Positions 52,423-61,093 of a DNA stretch of 64,000 bases are shown here, in pieces. The notes under the pieces were generated by a model. That model was not told where the DNA came from, did no database searches, and saw only the letters and a program-made list of their open reading frames with translations. How positions within the stretch are numbered: the first letter of the stretch is position 1; the number at the start of each line of letters is the position of its first letter. A program made the position numbers and the translations under genes. The DNA is from Pedobacter caeni (GTDB lineage Bacteria; Bacteroidota; Bacteroidia; Sphingobacteriales; Sphingobacteriaceae): assembly GCF_900129215.1 (NCBI RefSeq), contig NZ_FQUQ01000003.1, forward strand, positions 828,045 to 892,044. The letters run 5' to 3'.

Positions 52423-54174
52423 TTAGAAATTCTTACCAATTTTCTCCAGCATTTCTGAAGGGATATTTTGCATATCCACCACCAGGAATCCATCGAGGCA
52501 ATCAGAGAATTTAGGATCTATATTGAAACAGATGATTTTCGCATTCAGGTTCATGTATTGTCTTAGCAATACCGGAATTTTGATGTGCGAATTTTCAATA
52601 TCGGAGATCAGACTATCCAGGTCTTTTAAAGACTCGCTGCTCTCAATCAAAAGATTTTTATCTATGGCAGACAGGTCTGCTTTAAATTTGTTCTTAGGCT
52701 TCACATAAGCTGCCAGTTCGTAATCAAAATGGTTCTTAGTGATGTAGTCTACTATCAGAGATTTGGAGAACTTAGAGAAGTTATTACTGATACTTACCGG
52801 GCCAAACATATAACGGTATTGAGGGTTGTCCAGTAAGTATTTTAAAATTCCTTTCCATAGTAAAAACAAAGGGAGGGGTTTTAGCTGATATTCCTTGCGG
52901 ATCCATGACCTGCCCAGTTCTATTCCTTTTCTCAGCAATGGATAAAAAGGTTCTTTAATCTTGAAAAGTTCAGAAAGGTAAAATCCTCTTCTACCCATGG
53001 TATTTAGAATTTCATCTCCTTTACCGATCCGGTAGGCACCAACAATGTTTTGCTGATCCTTATCCCAGATAAACAGGTGATGGTAATAGATGTCGTAATT
53101 GTCCAGGTCAATTTTCTTATTCGTTCCTTCACCTACTTCCCTGAATGTGATTTCGCGCAAACGGCCAATCTCTCTTAATATATTTGGAATAATGGAGGTG
53201 GGTGTGATGTACACTTCATAATTCTTTTCCTGCCATACCCTGAAGCTTTCCAGATCTTCAATTTCTGCAACGATCAGTGAACGTTCTGTTTCTTCGATAA
53301 CAGGTTCTGGCTTTTTCTTGATTTTGAAGAGATTGATGGGATTGAATAATTTCTTCTCCTCATCAAGACCGGTTCCTAAAGCATAAGTACGGGCGCGTAA
53401 GAAATCAAGTAATTTGTTGGTATTGTTTCTATAAGAGATGTCCTCAATATGGATAGGCTTGCCTATTCTGACTTTGATTTTAAGGCCTTGCTTGTTCAGG
53501 AATTCTGAAGGAAGCTTTGCGGTTCTTAACGTGGGGTGAATGAAGCTAAGTATATTAAACAGTACTCCATTGTTGCCATGGAAATAAATAGGAACAACCG
53601 GAACTTTAGCTCTTGCAATTAATTTCCCTACTACCGGATGCCATAGCCGGTCGGTAATTTCCTGTTTGTCCAGGCTGAAGGTTGAAACCTCACCTGCAGG
53701 GAATATTCCGATTGGGGTACCACTTTGAAGAAGGTCAAATGTCGCTTTAAGCCCGCTGATGCTGGAGGTATGCTGTACGTTTTCGAATGGATTTACCGCA
53801 ACGAAGAATTCGCTCAGGTTCGGGATTTTCTTAAGGATAAAGTTTACCATCACCTTAGCTTCCGGTCTGACTGTACATAGTAGTTTTACCAGTGCCAGTC
53901 CTTCGATACCACCATAAGGGTGGTTGGCTATGGCGATAAATCCGCCTGTCTTTGGAATACTTTTTAGATCGTCCTCATCAAAATCAATACTTACACCAAT
54001 AGTTTCCAGTATTTTATCAACAAATTCTAAACCGTTAAAATGTTCATTCTGGGAAAAAACCTTGTTGATGTCATTCAGTTTCATCATCTCCATAAGTAAG
54101 GCGGCCAGGCCAGGCACGCCTAACTTATCTATTTTAGTGGCCTTTGCAAACTCTTTGGTGGTTATGATCTTCAT
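52423..54174 (-). CDS. olsF: Fused acyltransferase, OlsF-type ornithine lipid synthase
   Basis: 583 residues. The N-terminal half (about 60-260) is a PlsC-like O-acyltransferase (IAIANHPYGGIEGLALVKLL as the His-containing box I, then IGIFPAGEVSTF and VPVVPIYFHGNNG). The C-terminal half (about 300-583) is a GNAT-type N-acyltransferase of the OlsB kind (REITFREVGEGTNKKIDLDNYD, IVGAYRIGKG, FGPVSISNNF). This order and length fit OlsF, known from Serratia and Flavobacterium, which makes ornithine lipids from ornithine and two acyl donors. Such lipids hold no phosphorus and can replace phospholipids under phosphate limitation. The neighbouring phased-repeat genes fit that use, though this gene has no clear TTAAY array itself. 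Confidence 0.8.
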   Translation of the reverse strand: MKIITTKEFAKATKIDKLGVPGLAALLMEMMKLNDINKVFSQNEHFNGLEFVDKILETIGVSIDFDEDDLKSIPKTGGFIAIANHPYGGIEGLALVKLLCTVRPEAKVMVNFILKKIPNLSEFFVAVNPFENVQHTSSISGLKATFDLLQSGTPIGIFPAGEVSTFSLDKQEITDRLWHPVVGKLIARAKVPVVPIYFHGNNGVLFNILSFIHPTLRTAKLPSEFLNKQGLKIKVRIGKPIHIEDISYRNNTNKLLDFLRARTYALGTGLDEEKKLFNPINLFKIKKKPEPVIEETERSLIVAEIEDLESFRVWQEKNYEVYITPTSIIPNILREIGRLREITFREVGEGTNKKIDLDNYDIYYHHLFIWDKDQQNIVGAYRIGKGDEILNTMGRRGFYLSELFKIKEPFYPLLRKGIELGRSWIRKEYQLKPLPLFLLWKGILKYLLDNPQYRYMFGPVSISNNFSKFSKSLIVDYITKNHFDYELAAYVKPKNKFKADLSAIDKNLLIESSESLKDLDSLISDIENSHIKIPVLLRQYMNLNAKIICFNIDPKFSDCLDGFLVVDMQNIPSEMLEKIGKNF

Positions 54175-54205
54175 TTAATTTTGTTTGTGAATAATAAAGC
54201 AATTT

Positions 54206-54213
54206 CAAAAATA
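54206..54213 (-). promoter_or_regulatory. olsF -7 box
   Basis: The minus strand reads TATTTTTG, an exact TAnnTTTG match, about 31 bp before the ATG. A single TTAA lies 16 bp upstream, but no second repeat keeps the 11-bp phase, so regulation like the TTAAY genes is not supported. Confidence 0.45.
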
Positions 54214-54255
54214 AGATTTATATTTTTAAATAACAGTAAGTAGATTAGACAGGTG

Positions 54256-55170
54256 ATGAGAAAATGGCTAAATAACTACTTTGAGTTTTCCAGAAAAGAA
54301 TTTAATGGCCTTATGGTTTTGCTGGTCCTTCTTGCCGGGACCTTTCTCTTTCCGATGATTTACCGCGCCCTGGTGCCTGTGGAGCTTCCCTCAGCAGAAG
54401 AGCAGCTGGCTGTGTTGAAATTCGCGATGGCCAATCAGCCAAAAGAAGAGAAGGATGGGAAGAAGAGAATTTTTTCTCCATCTGCTGGTTCTGAAAAAAG
54501 AAAATCAGTATTATTTTATTTTGATCCGAATGTCATTGACCTCAATGACTGGCAAAAACTGGGTTTGTCGGAAAAACAAGCACAGGCAATTTTAAATTAC
54601 CGGTCGAAGGGCGGGGTATTCCGAAAGAAAGCAGATCTTAAGAAAATGTATACGCTGAGTCCTCAATTATATAAGGTTCTGGAACCTTATGTGGTGATTT
54701 CGGGAATTGATCCTGAACCAGCACAGAAAGGAGAGGTTAAATTCAAAGAGCAGATTGTTATTCCTAAAGACATAAAAATAATCGAGCTCAACGGGGCTGA
54801 TACGCTACAGTTAGATGAGATCAGAGGGGTCGGAAGGGTGTTTGCCAGAAGGATCGTTGCCTATAGGGAAAGGGTTGGTGGATTTCATAAAAAAGAGCAG
54901 TTGAAGGAAGTTTTTGGTATAGATTCCCTAAAATATGAGGAAATTAAAAATCAGGTGATAGTGGATCCTGGGAAGCTAAAAAAGATCAATATTAATACTG
55001 CTGCGCTGGCGGATTTTAAAAATCATCCATATATCCGTCATAAACAAGTAAATGCAGTCATAGAATATAGAAAACAACACGGAAATTATAGTAATATTGC
55101 CGACTTAAATAAGGTCGCCATTTTAACGCCGGAAATTATAGGGAGGCTGGCACCTTATCTTACCTTTTAA
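54256..55170 (+). CDS. Membrane-anchored helix-hairpin-helix (ComEA-like) protein
   Basis: 304 residues from the ATG at 54256 (a GTG precedes it). One N-terminal transmembrane helix (about 19-36; LMVLLVLLAGTFLFPMI) is followed by three HhH-type repeats: about 95-150 (DWQKLGLSEKQAQAILNYR), about 175-235 (LDEIRGVGRVFARRIVAYRE) and about 248-303 (INTAALADFKNHPYIRHKQ). ComEA-like proteins bind DNA non-specifically outside the membrane, but three-repeat versions in Bacteroidota have no proven role. It is followed 2 bp later by apt, so the pair is one transcript. Confidence 0.83.
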   Translation: MRKWLNNYFEFSRKEFNGLMVLLVLLAGTFLFPMIYRALVPVELPSAEEQLAVLKFAMANQPKEEKDGKKRIFSPSAGSEKRKSVLFYFDPNVIDLNDWQKLGLSEKQAQAILNYRSKGGVFRKKADLKKMYTLSPQLYKVLEPYVVISGIDPEPAQKGEVKFKEQIVIPKDIKIIELNGADTLQLDEIRGVGRVFARRIVAYRERVGGFHKKEQLKEVFGIDSLKYEEIKNQVIVDPGKLKKININTAALADFKNHPYIRHKQVNAVIEYRKQHGNYSNIADLNKVAILTPEIIGRLAPYLTF

Positions 55171-55172
55171 AG

Positions 55173-55700
55173 ATGATTGAAGAAAAAATTAAGCAGACTG
55201 TCCGCGATGTAAATGATTTTCCTAAACCAGGGATCATTTTTAAAGACATTACTCCAATATTAAAAGATCCAAAGTTATGCATGCAAATTACTGAAGCTTT
55301 GGCTGCACAGCTGAGCGGGGTAAAAATTGATGTGGTTGCAGGGATTGAAAGCAGAGGTTTTTTGTTCGGACCAGCATTGGCACAGCTATTAAATGTTCCA
55401 TTTGTTCCGATCCGTAAGGCGGGAAAACTGCCATATAAAACCATACAAGAGTCTTATGCTTTGGAATATGGTACTGCAACGATTGAAGTTCATGAGGATG
55501 CTTTGCTGGCCGGGCAACGGGTCCTGATCCACGATGATCTGTTGGCTACAGGAGGAACCGTTGTGGCAGCCTCCAAACTTGTGATGCAACTAGGTGCAGA
55601 GGTAGCTGCCTATTCGTTTATCATTAGTTTGGATTTCTTAAATGGGAGAGCGCGTTTAAGTCCTTATGCTGTGAAAGTTTGTTCATTAGCTTCATATTAG
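55173..55700 (+). CDS. apt: Adenine phosphoribosyltransferase
   Basis: 175 residues forming AMP from adenine and PRPP in purine salvage. The start VRDVNDFPKPGIIFKDITPIL is typical of Apt, as are GIESRGFLFGPALA and the PRPP-binding loop VLIHDDLLATGGTVVAAS. Full length. It lies only 2 bp after the HhH gene, suggesting translational coupling. Confidence 0.96.
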   Translation: MIEEKIKQTVRDVNDFPKPGIIFKDITPILKDPKLCMQITEALAAQLSGVKIDVVAGIESRGFLFGPALAQLLNVPFVPIRKAGKLPYKTIQESYALEYGTATIEVHEDALLAGQRVLIHDDLLATGGTVVAASKLVMQLGAEVAAYSFIISLDFLNGRARLSPYAVKVCSLASY

Positions 55701-56093
55701 CCGGGTTTAAAGGTTAATATGAATGCAATCCTAAACTAGTTAGGATTGCATGTTCATAAATATAGGGGGGGAGTTATATTAAGAACTAATTTTTGCGGCC
55801 TGGTAGAAGCAAAAGATAAAGAGTATTACTGCAATGACCTTTAGTATGAGAATCGAATATCGAGTCACATACGATTTGTTGATGTTTTTGAGATACATTG
55901 TGATTATATTTAGATGAATAATTTTATTTCCCCATTATTACTTTGGATAAGCAATGTTACTTTTTTATTTTGCCGTAAAATTACAGGACGATATGGGGAG
56001 TATCAACTGAGAAAATACGCAGTTTTGATTATTTAATTTGTCAAAGACCTAATGAAACGATCAAAAGGATAACCAAAAAAACAATATGTTCCA
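55701..56093. other. 393-bp gap with a perfect inverted repeat
   Basis: A 12-bp perfect inverted repeat (ATGCAATCCTAA at 55723-55734 and its complement at 55740-55751) lies just after apt and may act as a transcription end, although no T-run follows. The rest is AT-rich. No clear promoter for the regulator gene at 56094 could be fixed, and no coding frame is seen. Confidence 0.6.
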
Positions 56094-56837
56094 ATGAAAA
56101 TGCAAGAGAGAGAGAATTTTGGTGATTACTCTAAGACTTTTATCACAGCTGTGCCTGCAGATTTGCAAAGTGAGGAGGCGCGCTTTTTTGATGAGCGCAT
56201 TCCTAAATTTGCTGATGAGGCAGTTTATATCTATTCCTTTAAACAAGGGCGTATGATTTATGCAAGTGGCTGGGAAGAGGTTTTGGGATATAAAGACGAT
56301 GAGATTAATATGTTGGCGATTGTGAACATGTCTGCCCCGGAGTTTGCCCATTTCTCTCATGAACTCAACGATAAAGCTTTAAAGTTTATTCATCAGAAAA
56401 CAAAGGATCTTGAAAAATACAGCTTTACCATTGAGCTTAAAAAGATCCATAAGGATGGAACGCAGGTCCCTATCACGGCAAGGGTAGGCGTGTTTAGTTC
56501 TGAAAATGGACAGATAGAATCGATTATTGGTCGTTTTCAGGTAAACAGGAGTCTGATTTTTGGAAAGGTGATGCGTTATGCTGCATATGGACCGGAAAAA
56601 GAAAAGTTTGAAGAAGAGCTGAATAAAATCTTATTTAGTTATCTGGCCATCTCCAATAAAGAGAAACAAGCCCTGGAGCTGGTGGCTAAAGGTTACTCTT
56701 TTAAGGAAATTGCGCATGCGCTTAAAGTTTCCCATTCTGCGATAGAAAAAAGGATTATCCCACTTTATAAACGGTTCAATGTGAAAAGTCTGACCCACCT
56801 GGTCAGCTTTGCGTACGACAATTATATCTTACCTTAA
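56094..56837 (+). CDS. PAS domain LuxR-type transcription regulator
   Basis: 247 residues, soluble. A PAS-like sensor domain (about 40-150; AVYIYSFKQGRMIYASGWEEVLGYKDDEIN, then HKDGTQVPITARVGVF) is joined to a C-terminal LuxR helix-turn-helix (about 185-240; ISNKEKQALELVAKGYSFKEIAHALKVSHSAIEKRI). The domain order is standard for single-component regulators; the signal and targets are unknown. Its stop codon abuts that of the converging ATPase gene with no gap. Confidence 0.88.
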   Translation: MKMQERENFGDYSKTFITAVPADLQSEEARFFDERIPKFADEAVYIYSFKQGRMIYASGWEEVLGYKDDEINMLAIVNMSAPEFAHFSHELNDKALKFIHQKTKDLEKYSFTIELKKIHKDGTQVPITARVGVFSSENGQIESIIGRFQVNRSLIFGKVMRYAAYGPEKEKFEEELNKILFSYLAISNKEKQALELVAKGYSFKEIAHALKVSHSAIEKRIIPLYKRFNVKSLTHLVSFAYDNYILP

Positions 56838-57884
56838 TTAAACACCACCAAGGTTTACCGTGATGATATCTGATTGCGGTACGCCTATTGTTCCCAATAG
56901 TGTTTCCCAACGTTCTTCGACCTGTTCTGTAGGTTCCTCATTTCCCATCACCCAAATGATGTTCATGGCCTTAATATGTTGAATGTTAAATGGGCCGTAT
57001 TGCGGATTGTTGAGTAGTTCATAAAATAAAGTTGCCCTTAAAATGTCTTTCTTGATGAGCCCTCCGGGATTGATGTCGTCTATGACGAGAAGGGAAGAAT
57101 CGTGCCATGTCCATGAACCAGGTGAAAGGGAGCTGCTGTCACTCTGCTCAAAAAACATGGACAATAATTTTGTTGCCGTTACATAGCTACAGCGGTTATT
57201 CCTGATGGAGAGTTCAGTAGCAATTCCGACCGAAAGCGAGGTCTTTCCACTCCCTTTGGAGCCAAATAAGAGCAGATGTTTTCCTTTTTCTTCGCTTCTC
57301 AGGAAGTCTTTGATCATTTTTTTATGTTGATCCTGCATTTTGAAATTCCATTGGCTTAAGCGAAGCTGGAAAGGATAGCCGGCATTCTGCAGGTGCATCT
57401 TAGTGGAATACCAATAATAAGATGGGTAAAGGGAAAGCAAGCAGAGGATAATAAAGCCAATCATGATGGCTGGGGAATAGACACAGATCAGGCTGCAGCC
57501 AAGAGCACCGATTCCAAAGAAACAAAGGTCGGTAAGGGTATCAAAAGTAACATTTGACCATTCCGGATCGAAAATGTAAGTTTTTTTACCCGAGGCCGAC
57601 TTCTTTATAGAAGTATTGAGGAGGAGCGGGCCAAGGAAATTGCAGGCCTCGAACAAAATCCAAAATCCCCAGATGATCAAAGGTGACCAGATTTCTACGT
57701 GTTTCATCTCGGTTTTGGAGCTGAGTATCGTATATAAGATAAACGTAGGAATAAAACCTAATGAAAAATGTCCGAACTGATTGGCCATCCAGGAATAGGT
57801 AAGCGTTACCCCACGGTAAGCATCCTTTCCAATCAGGTCTCTTTTAAGTTGTAACAATACATCTTTTCTGGTGATAAATCTCAT
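56838..57884 (-). CDS. Membrane-bound DnaC/IstB-like ATPase
   Basis: About 348 residues from the ATG at 57884 (MRFITRKDVLLQL); an earlier ATG at 57902 is possible. Four transmembrane helices (about 38-165) are followed by a P-loop domain of IstB/DnaC type (about 195-348) with Walker A GSKGSGKTS, Walker B LLVIDD and sensor-like NIIWVMGNEEP. DnaC-like ATPases normally load helicases or help transposases and are soluble; a membrane-fused version is unusual. No transposase is nearby. The function is unknown. Confidence 0.78.
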   Translation of the reverse strand: MRFITRKDVLLQLKRDLIGKDAYRGVTLTYSWMANQFGHFSLGFIPTFILYTILSSKTEMKHVEIWSPLIIWGFWILFEACNFLGPLLLNTSIKKSASGKKTYIFDPEWSNVTFDTLTDLCFFGIGALGCSLICVYSPAIMIGFIILCLLSLYPSYYWYSTKMHLQNAGYPFQLRLSQWNFKMQDQHKKMIKDFLRSEEKGKHLLLFGSKGSGKTSLSVGIATELSIRNNRCSYVTATKLLSMFFEQSDSSSLSPGSWTWHDSSLLVIDDINPGGLIKKDILRATLFYELLNNPQYGPFNIQHIKAMNIIWVMGNEEPTEQVEERWETLLGTIGVPQSDIITVNLGGV

Positions 57885-58083
57885 GAGTGCGCATGTTTTC
57901 AAGTAATTTTCAAAAATAAAATAAAAAAATAAAAAAAAACTTTTACTGCCATTTGTTTTCCTTAAAAATGAAGTGGTACGGTTAATGAACTAAATACCGT
58001 TTCGTTCTATCATGAGGCGAATTTTTAACTGCAGATGCTCTGGTTTTAAATCATTAATATTGCCCAAATTCAAACAATAAGAT

Positions 58084-59256
58084 ATGTTAGAAACGATGGA
58101 TAGTTCTGTAGGATACAATTTTAGTATTTCAGAAAATCAGGAGATGATCAGGAAGATGGTGAAAGATTTTGCTGAGAAAAATATTCGTGCAAATGTAATG
58201 GAATGGGATGAAGCTCAGTATTTTCCGGTTGAGGTTTTTAAGAAATTAGGTGAGCTTGGATTGATGGGTGTATTGGTCCCTGAGATTTATGGTGGTTCTG
58301 GTTTTGGATACCAGGAATATGTAGATGTGATCGTAGAGGTTGCGAAGGTTTGTGGTTCTATCGGTTTATCTGTAGCGGCGCACAATTCCTTATGTACTGG
58401 TCATATTTTAGCTTTTGCGAATGAAGAACAAAAACATAGATGGTTGCCTAAGCTGGCTACTGCGGAGTGGATCGGTGCATGGGGTTTAACAGAAGCAAAT
58501 ACGGGTTCTGATGCTTTACGTATGATGACTACAGCGGTACTTGATGGTGATGAATATGTGATTAATGGGGCGAAAAACTGGATTACACATGGTAAAACGG
58601 GTGATATTGCAGTAGTAATGGTTCGTACAGGAGAGAAAGGTAGTTCGAAGGGAATCTCAGCGATTGTAGTAGAACGTGGTACTCCTGGATTCTCAGCTGG
58701 TAAAAAAGAAAATAAACTGGGTATGCGTGCTTCGGAAACCACAGAGATGATTTTCGACAATTGCAGGGTGCCGAAAGAAAACCTGCTTGGGAATGTTGGA
58801 GAAGGTTTTAAACAAGCAATGAAAGTGTTGGATGGTGGAAGGATCTCTATTGCTGCATTGTCTTTAGGGATCGCTAAAGGAGCTTATGAAGCCGCACTTC
58901 AGTATGCAAAAGAACGTCATCAGTTTGGACAGCCGATTGCAAACTTCCAGGGGATCAGTTTTAAACTGGCAGATATGGCTACAGAAATTGAGGCCGCAGA
59001 ATTATTGATCCGTCAGGCAGCAGATTTGAAAAACCGTGGATTACCTATGACCAAGGAATCTGCGATGGCTAAATATTTTGCTTCTGAAGTTTCTGTGAGG
59101 TGTTCAACAGAGGCGGTACAGATCTTCGGTGGCTATGGATACACTAAAGATTTTCCGGTAGAGAAGTTTTACAGGGACAGTAAATTGTGTACTATTGGAG
59201 AAGGAACGTCAGAAATACAAAAAATTGTAATTGCAAGGGAAGTTTTAAAAGATTAA
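58084..59256 (+). CDS. Acyl-CoA dehydrogenase
   Basis: 390 residues. The flavin and substrate signatures are visible as WGLTEANTGSDALRM, NWITHGKTGDIAVVMV and the C-terminal IGEGTSEIQKIVIAREVL with the usual catalytic Glu position. It catalyses FAD-dependent alpha,beta-dehydrogenation of acyl-CoA and passes electrons to ETF. The subclass (short-chain or branched-chain) cannot be fixed by eye. It is monocistronic with a strong terminator at 59311-59344. Confidence 0.93.
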   Translation: MLETMDSSVGYNFSISENQEMIRKMVKDFAEKNIRANVMEWDEAQYFPVEVFKKLGELGLMGVLVPEIYGGSGFGYQEYVDVIVEVAKVCGSIGLSVAAHNSLCTGHILAFANEEQKHRWLPKLATAEWIGAWGLTEANTGSDALRMMTTAVLDGDEYVINGAKNWITHGKTGDIAVVMVRTGEKGSSKGISAIVVERGTPGFSAGKKENKLGMRASETTEMIFDNCRVPKENLLGNVGEGFKQAMKVLDGGRISIAALSLGIAKGAYEAALQYAKERHQFGQPIANFQGISFKLADMATEIEAAELLIRQAADLKNRGLPMTKESAMAKYFASEVSVRCSTEAVQIFGGYGYTKDFPVEKFYRDSKLCTIGEGTSEIQKIVIAREVLKD

Positions 59257-59310
59257 TTCGTACCTTACTATTCTAAAAAGAATATTCTAACCAAATATAA
59301 CCAAAAACGG

Positions 59311-59344
59311 AATCCGGTGACCAGAGATGATCACCGGATTTTTT
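59311..59344. terminator. Terminator after the acyl-CoA dehydrogenase gene
   Basis: AATCCGGTGA (59311-59320) and TCACCGGATT (59331-59340) form a perfect 10-bp stem with a T-run. It also lies just after the stop of the converging 59351-59722 gene. Confidence 0.85.
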
Positions 59345-59350
59345 ATGGGA

Positions 59351-59722
59351 TTACTTGATGGATATGATTTCATAAACTACGAAAGGACTATATCCTCTCC
59401 ATGGAAGCGCTCCTATATATTCTTTATAGCGCAGTTCAAAAACCTTTCCGCTGTTCAGCATCATTTTTTCTGCGATTGCTTTATCCTCTACTGAGAACTC
59501 AAATTCATTGGATTGAATGTTTCCTGTTTGTTTGGAACGGATTCCGGATTGGATCAGCTTTCCTTCATAGGTTTTAAATACATATCCTTTCTTTACTACA
59601 TAGTTGAGTTCTCCGGCTTTAACGCCTTCTCCCAGGACAAAGTTGTAACGGAAGTAGAAGAATCCGGCCAGGATAAGGATCAGCACTCCAAGGATAATAA
59701 AAAGCGTTTTCTTTGATTTCAT
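59351..59722 (-). CDS. Small membrane-anchored protein of unknown function
   Basis: 123 residues. One N-terminal transmembrane helix (about 7-26; LFIILGVLILILAGFFYF) is followed by a beta-rich outer domain with YEGKLIQSGIRSKQ and FELRYKEYIGALPWRG. No catalytic residues are recognised. I recall similar small proteins, often annotated only as hypothetical, in Bacteroidota near rpsU. Position gives no firm clue. Confidence 0.7.
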   Translation of the reverse strand: MKSKKTLFIILGVLILILAGFFYFRYNFVLGEGVKAGELNYVVKKGYVFKTYEGKLIQSGIRSKQTGNIQSNEFEFSVEDKAIAEKMMLNSGKVFELRYKEYIGALPWRGYSPFVVYEIISIK

Positions 59723-59796
59723 AGGTTATTTAAATAAGTCCTAAACATAGACAATATATATATGTGATTGTTTTTAATAAATTTACACTTATTGTT

Positions 59797-59825
59797 TTGA
59801 TTCTCAAAACAAAGCCCTATCTTTG
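59797..59825 (+). promoter_or_regulatory. rpsU promoter
   Basis: TTG at 59797-59799, an 18-nt spacer and TATCTTTG at 59818-59825 match the Bacteroidota promoter form. The transcript would start about 30 nt before the rpsU ATG. Confidence 0.65.
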
Positions 59826-59861
59826 CGGTCCTAAAAACAACGAAAGGGGGTATATTACGTT

Positions 59862-60056
59862 ATGATTATCATTAATATTAAAGACGGCGAATCACTAGAT
59901 AAAGCCTTAAAACGTTTCAAGAAGAAATTCGAGAAAACAGGTGTGTTAAGAGAATTACGTAGCCGCCAAGCTTATGAGAAAAAATCTGTAGCTCGTCGTA
60001 CACTAGTTAAACATGCTATTTACAAGCAAAACATGCAACTTGAAGGAACTGTATAG
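59862..60056 (+). CDS. rpsU: 30S ribosomal protein S21
   Basis: 64 residues beginning MIIINIKDGESLDKALKRF, the expected Bacteroidota S21 start, with a basic helical C-terminus. S21 binds near the 3' end of 16S rRNA. In Bacteroidota S21 is part of the structure that hides the anti-Shine-Dalgarno. A G-rich AAAGGGGG stretch lies 12 bp before the ATG. Confidence 0.95.
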   Translation: MIIINIKDGESLDKALKRFKKKFEKTGVLRELRSRQAYEKKSVARRTLVKHAIYKQNMQLEGTV

Positions 60057-60080
60057 TTTCTGAAAAGTTTAAATGATATT

Positions 60081-60116
60081 AAAGCGCTGTCGGTAAACCG
60101 GGTAGCGCTTTTTTAT
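60081..60116 (+). terminator. rpsU terminator
   Basis: AAAGCGCT (60081-60088) and AGCGCTTT (60104-60111) form an 8-bp stem with an inner CGGT/ACCG pairing and a T-run. Confidence 0.8.
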
Positions 60117-60194
60117 TTTTTATGTTAAAATAAAAACAATTTGCTGAGCTATGTTTTGTATATTCACTTAATCGTGTCATACAAATAGTTTTTT

Positions 60195-61079
60195 ATGATT
60201 GTTGCTCAATTCCTGATATATCTCCAGCACGAGAAGCGTTATTCTCCACATACCATTCAGTCTTACAAAACGGACTTGTTGCAGTTTAGTGAATACATGT
60301 TGCGCACTTTTGAATTGTCCTTAACTGAAGTAGGGCATGTGCATGTAAGAAACTTTATGGTATCGCTTCTGGAGGATCATGTTTCTGAGAATTCTGTAGG
60401 AAGGAAGCTCTCTACGCTTCGCAGCTTCTATAAATACCTTTCCCGTGAAGGTTTGATCTCTTCCAATCCGATGTCGCTTGTAAAGGCACCAAAAGTACCA
60501 AAACGGCTTCCTGTATTTGTGGACGATCAGAAGCTGGATGTTCTGCTCGACTCAGGAGATTTCTTTGATGATACTTTCCCTTCAGTACGTGATAAACTTG
60601 TGATTGAAGTTTTATTTGGGACCGGCATGCGTCTGGCAGAATTGCTGTCGCTGAAAGAATCTGATGTTGATTTTTATGGAGATACGCTGCGGGTTTTGGG
60701 AAAAAGAAATAAAGAACGAATTATTCCTGTTACTAAAGTCGTTGGAGATCAGATAAAAGCTTACATTGAGTTGAAAACGTTACAGAATTTTAATAACAAA
60801 ACGGGGGGCTTAATCGTTACAGATAAAGGAGCTCCTGCTTATGCTAAGCTCATCTATAGAATAGTGACCAGTTATTTGACAAACATATCCACACAGGATA
60901 AAAAAAGTCCGCATGTATTGCGTCATTCATACGCAACAAGCCTGTTGAACAGGGGTGCAGATCTGAATGCAATAAAAGAGTTATTGGGCCATGCCAGCCT
61001 GGCGGCAACCCAGGTATACACCCATAACTCTGTAGAAAGATTAAAATCAATATATAAACAAGCCCATCCAAAGGCATAA
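60195..61079 (+). CDS. XerC/XerD-type tyrosine recombinase
   Basis: 294 residues. The N-terminal SAM-like DNA-binding domain (about 1-85; YLQHEKRYSPHTIQSYKTDL) precedes the catalytic domain with Arg in FGTGMRLAELLSL, HVLRHSYATSLLNRG (HxxR), ELLGHAS (His) and QVYTHNS (Tyr nucleophile). All active-site residues are present. Length fits chromosomal Xer proteins that resolve dimer chromosomes, and it is coupled to hpf (14 bp), a common Bacteroidota arrangement, so a housekeeping role is more likely than a mobile integrase. XerC versus XerD cannot be told apart by eye. Confidence 0.9.
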   Translation: MIVAQFLIYLQHEKRYSPHTIQSYKTDLLQFSEYMLRTFELSLTEVGHVHVRNFMVSLLEDHVSENSVGRKLSTLRSFYKYLSREGLISSNPMSLVKAPKVPKRLPVFVDDQKLDVLLDSGDFFDDTFPSVRDKLVIEVLFGTGMRLAELLSLKESDVDFYGDTLRVLGKRNKERIIPVTKVVGDQIKAYIELKTLQNFNNKTGGLIVTDKGAPAYAKLIYRIVTSYLTNISTQDKKSPHVLRHSYATSLLNRGADLNAIKELLGHASLAATQVYTHNSVERLKSIYKQAHPKA

Positions 61080-61093
61080 AAAAGGAGGAAACA

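Noticed and set aside
54206..54252. TTAAY operator before olsF.
   Set aside because: Only one TTAA is at the right distance; the next phase positions read CTTA and ACTG, so the array is not supported.
60195..61079. The tyrosine recombinase as a sign of an integrated element ending at the tRNA genes.
   Set aside because: No direct repeat of a tRNA 3' end was found, the neighbours are housekeeping genes and length and context fit chromosomal Xer.
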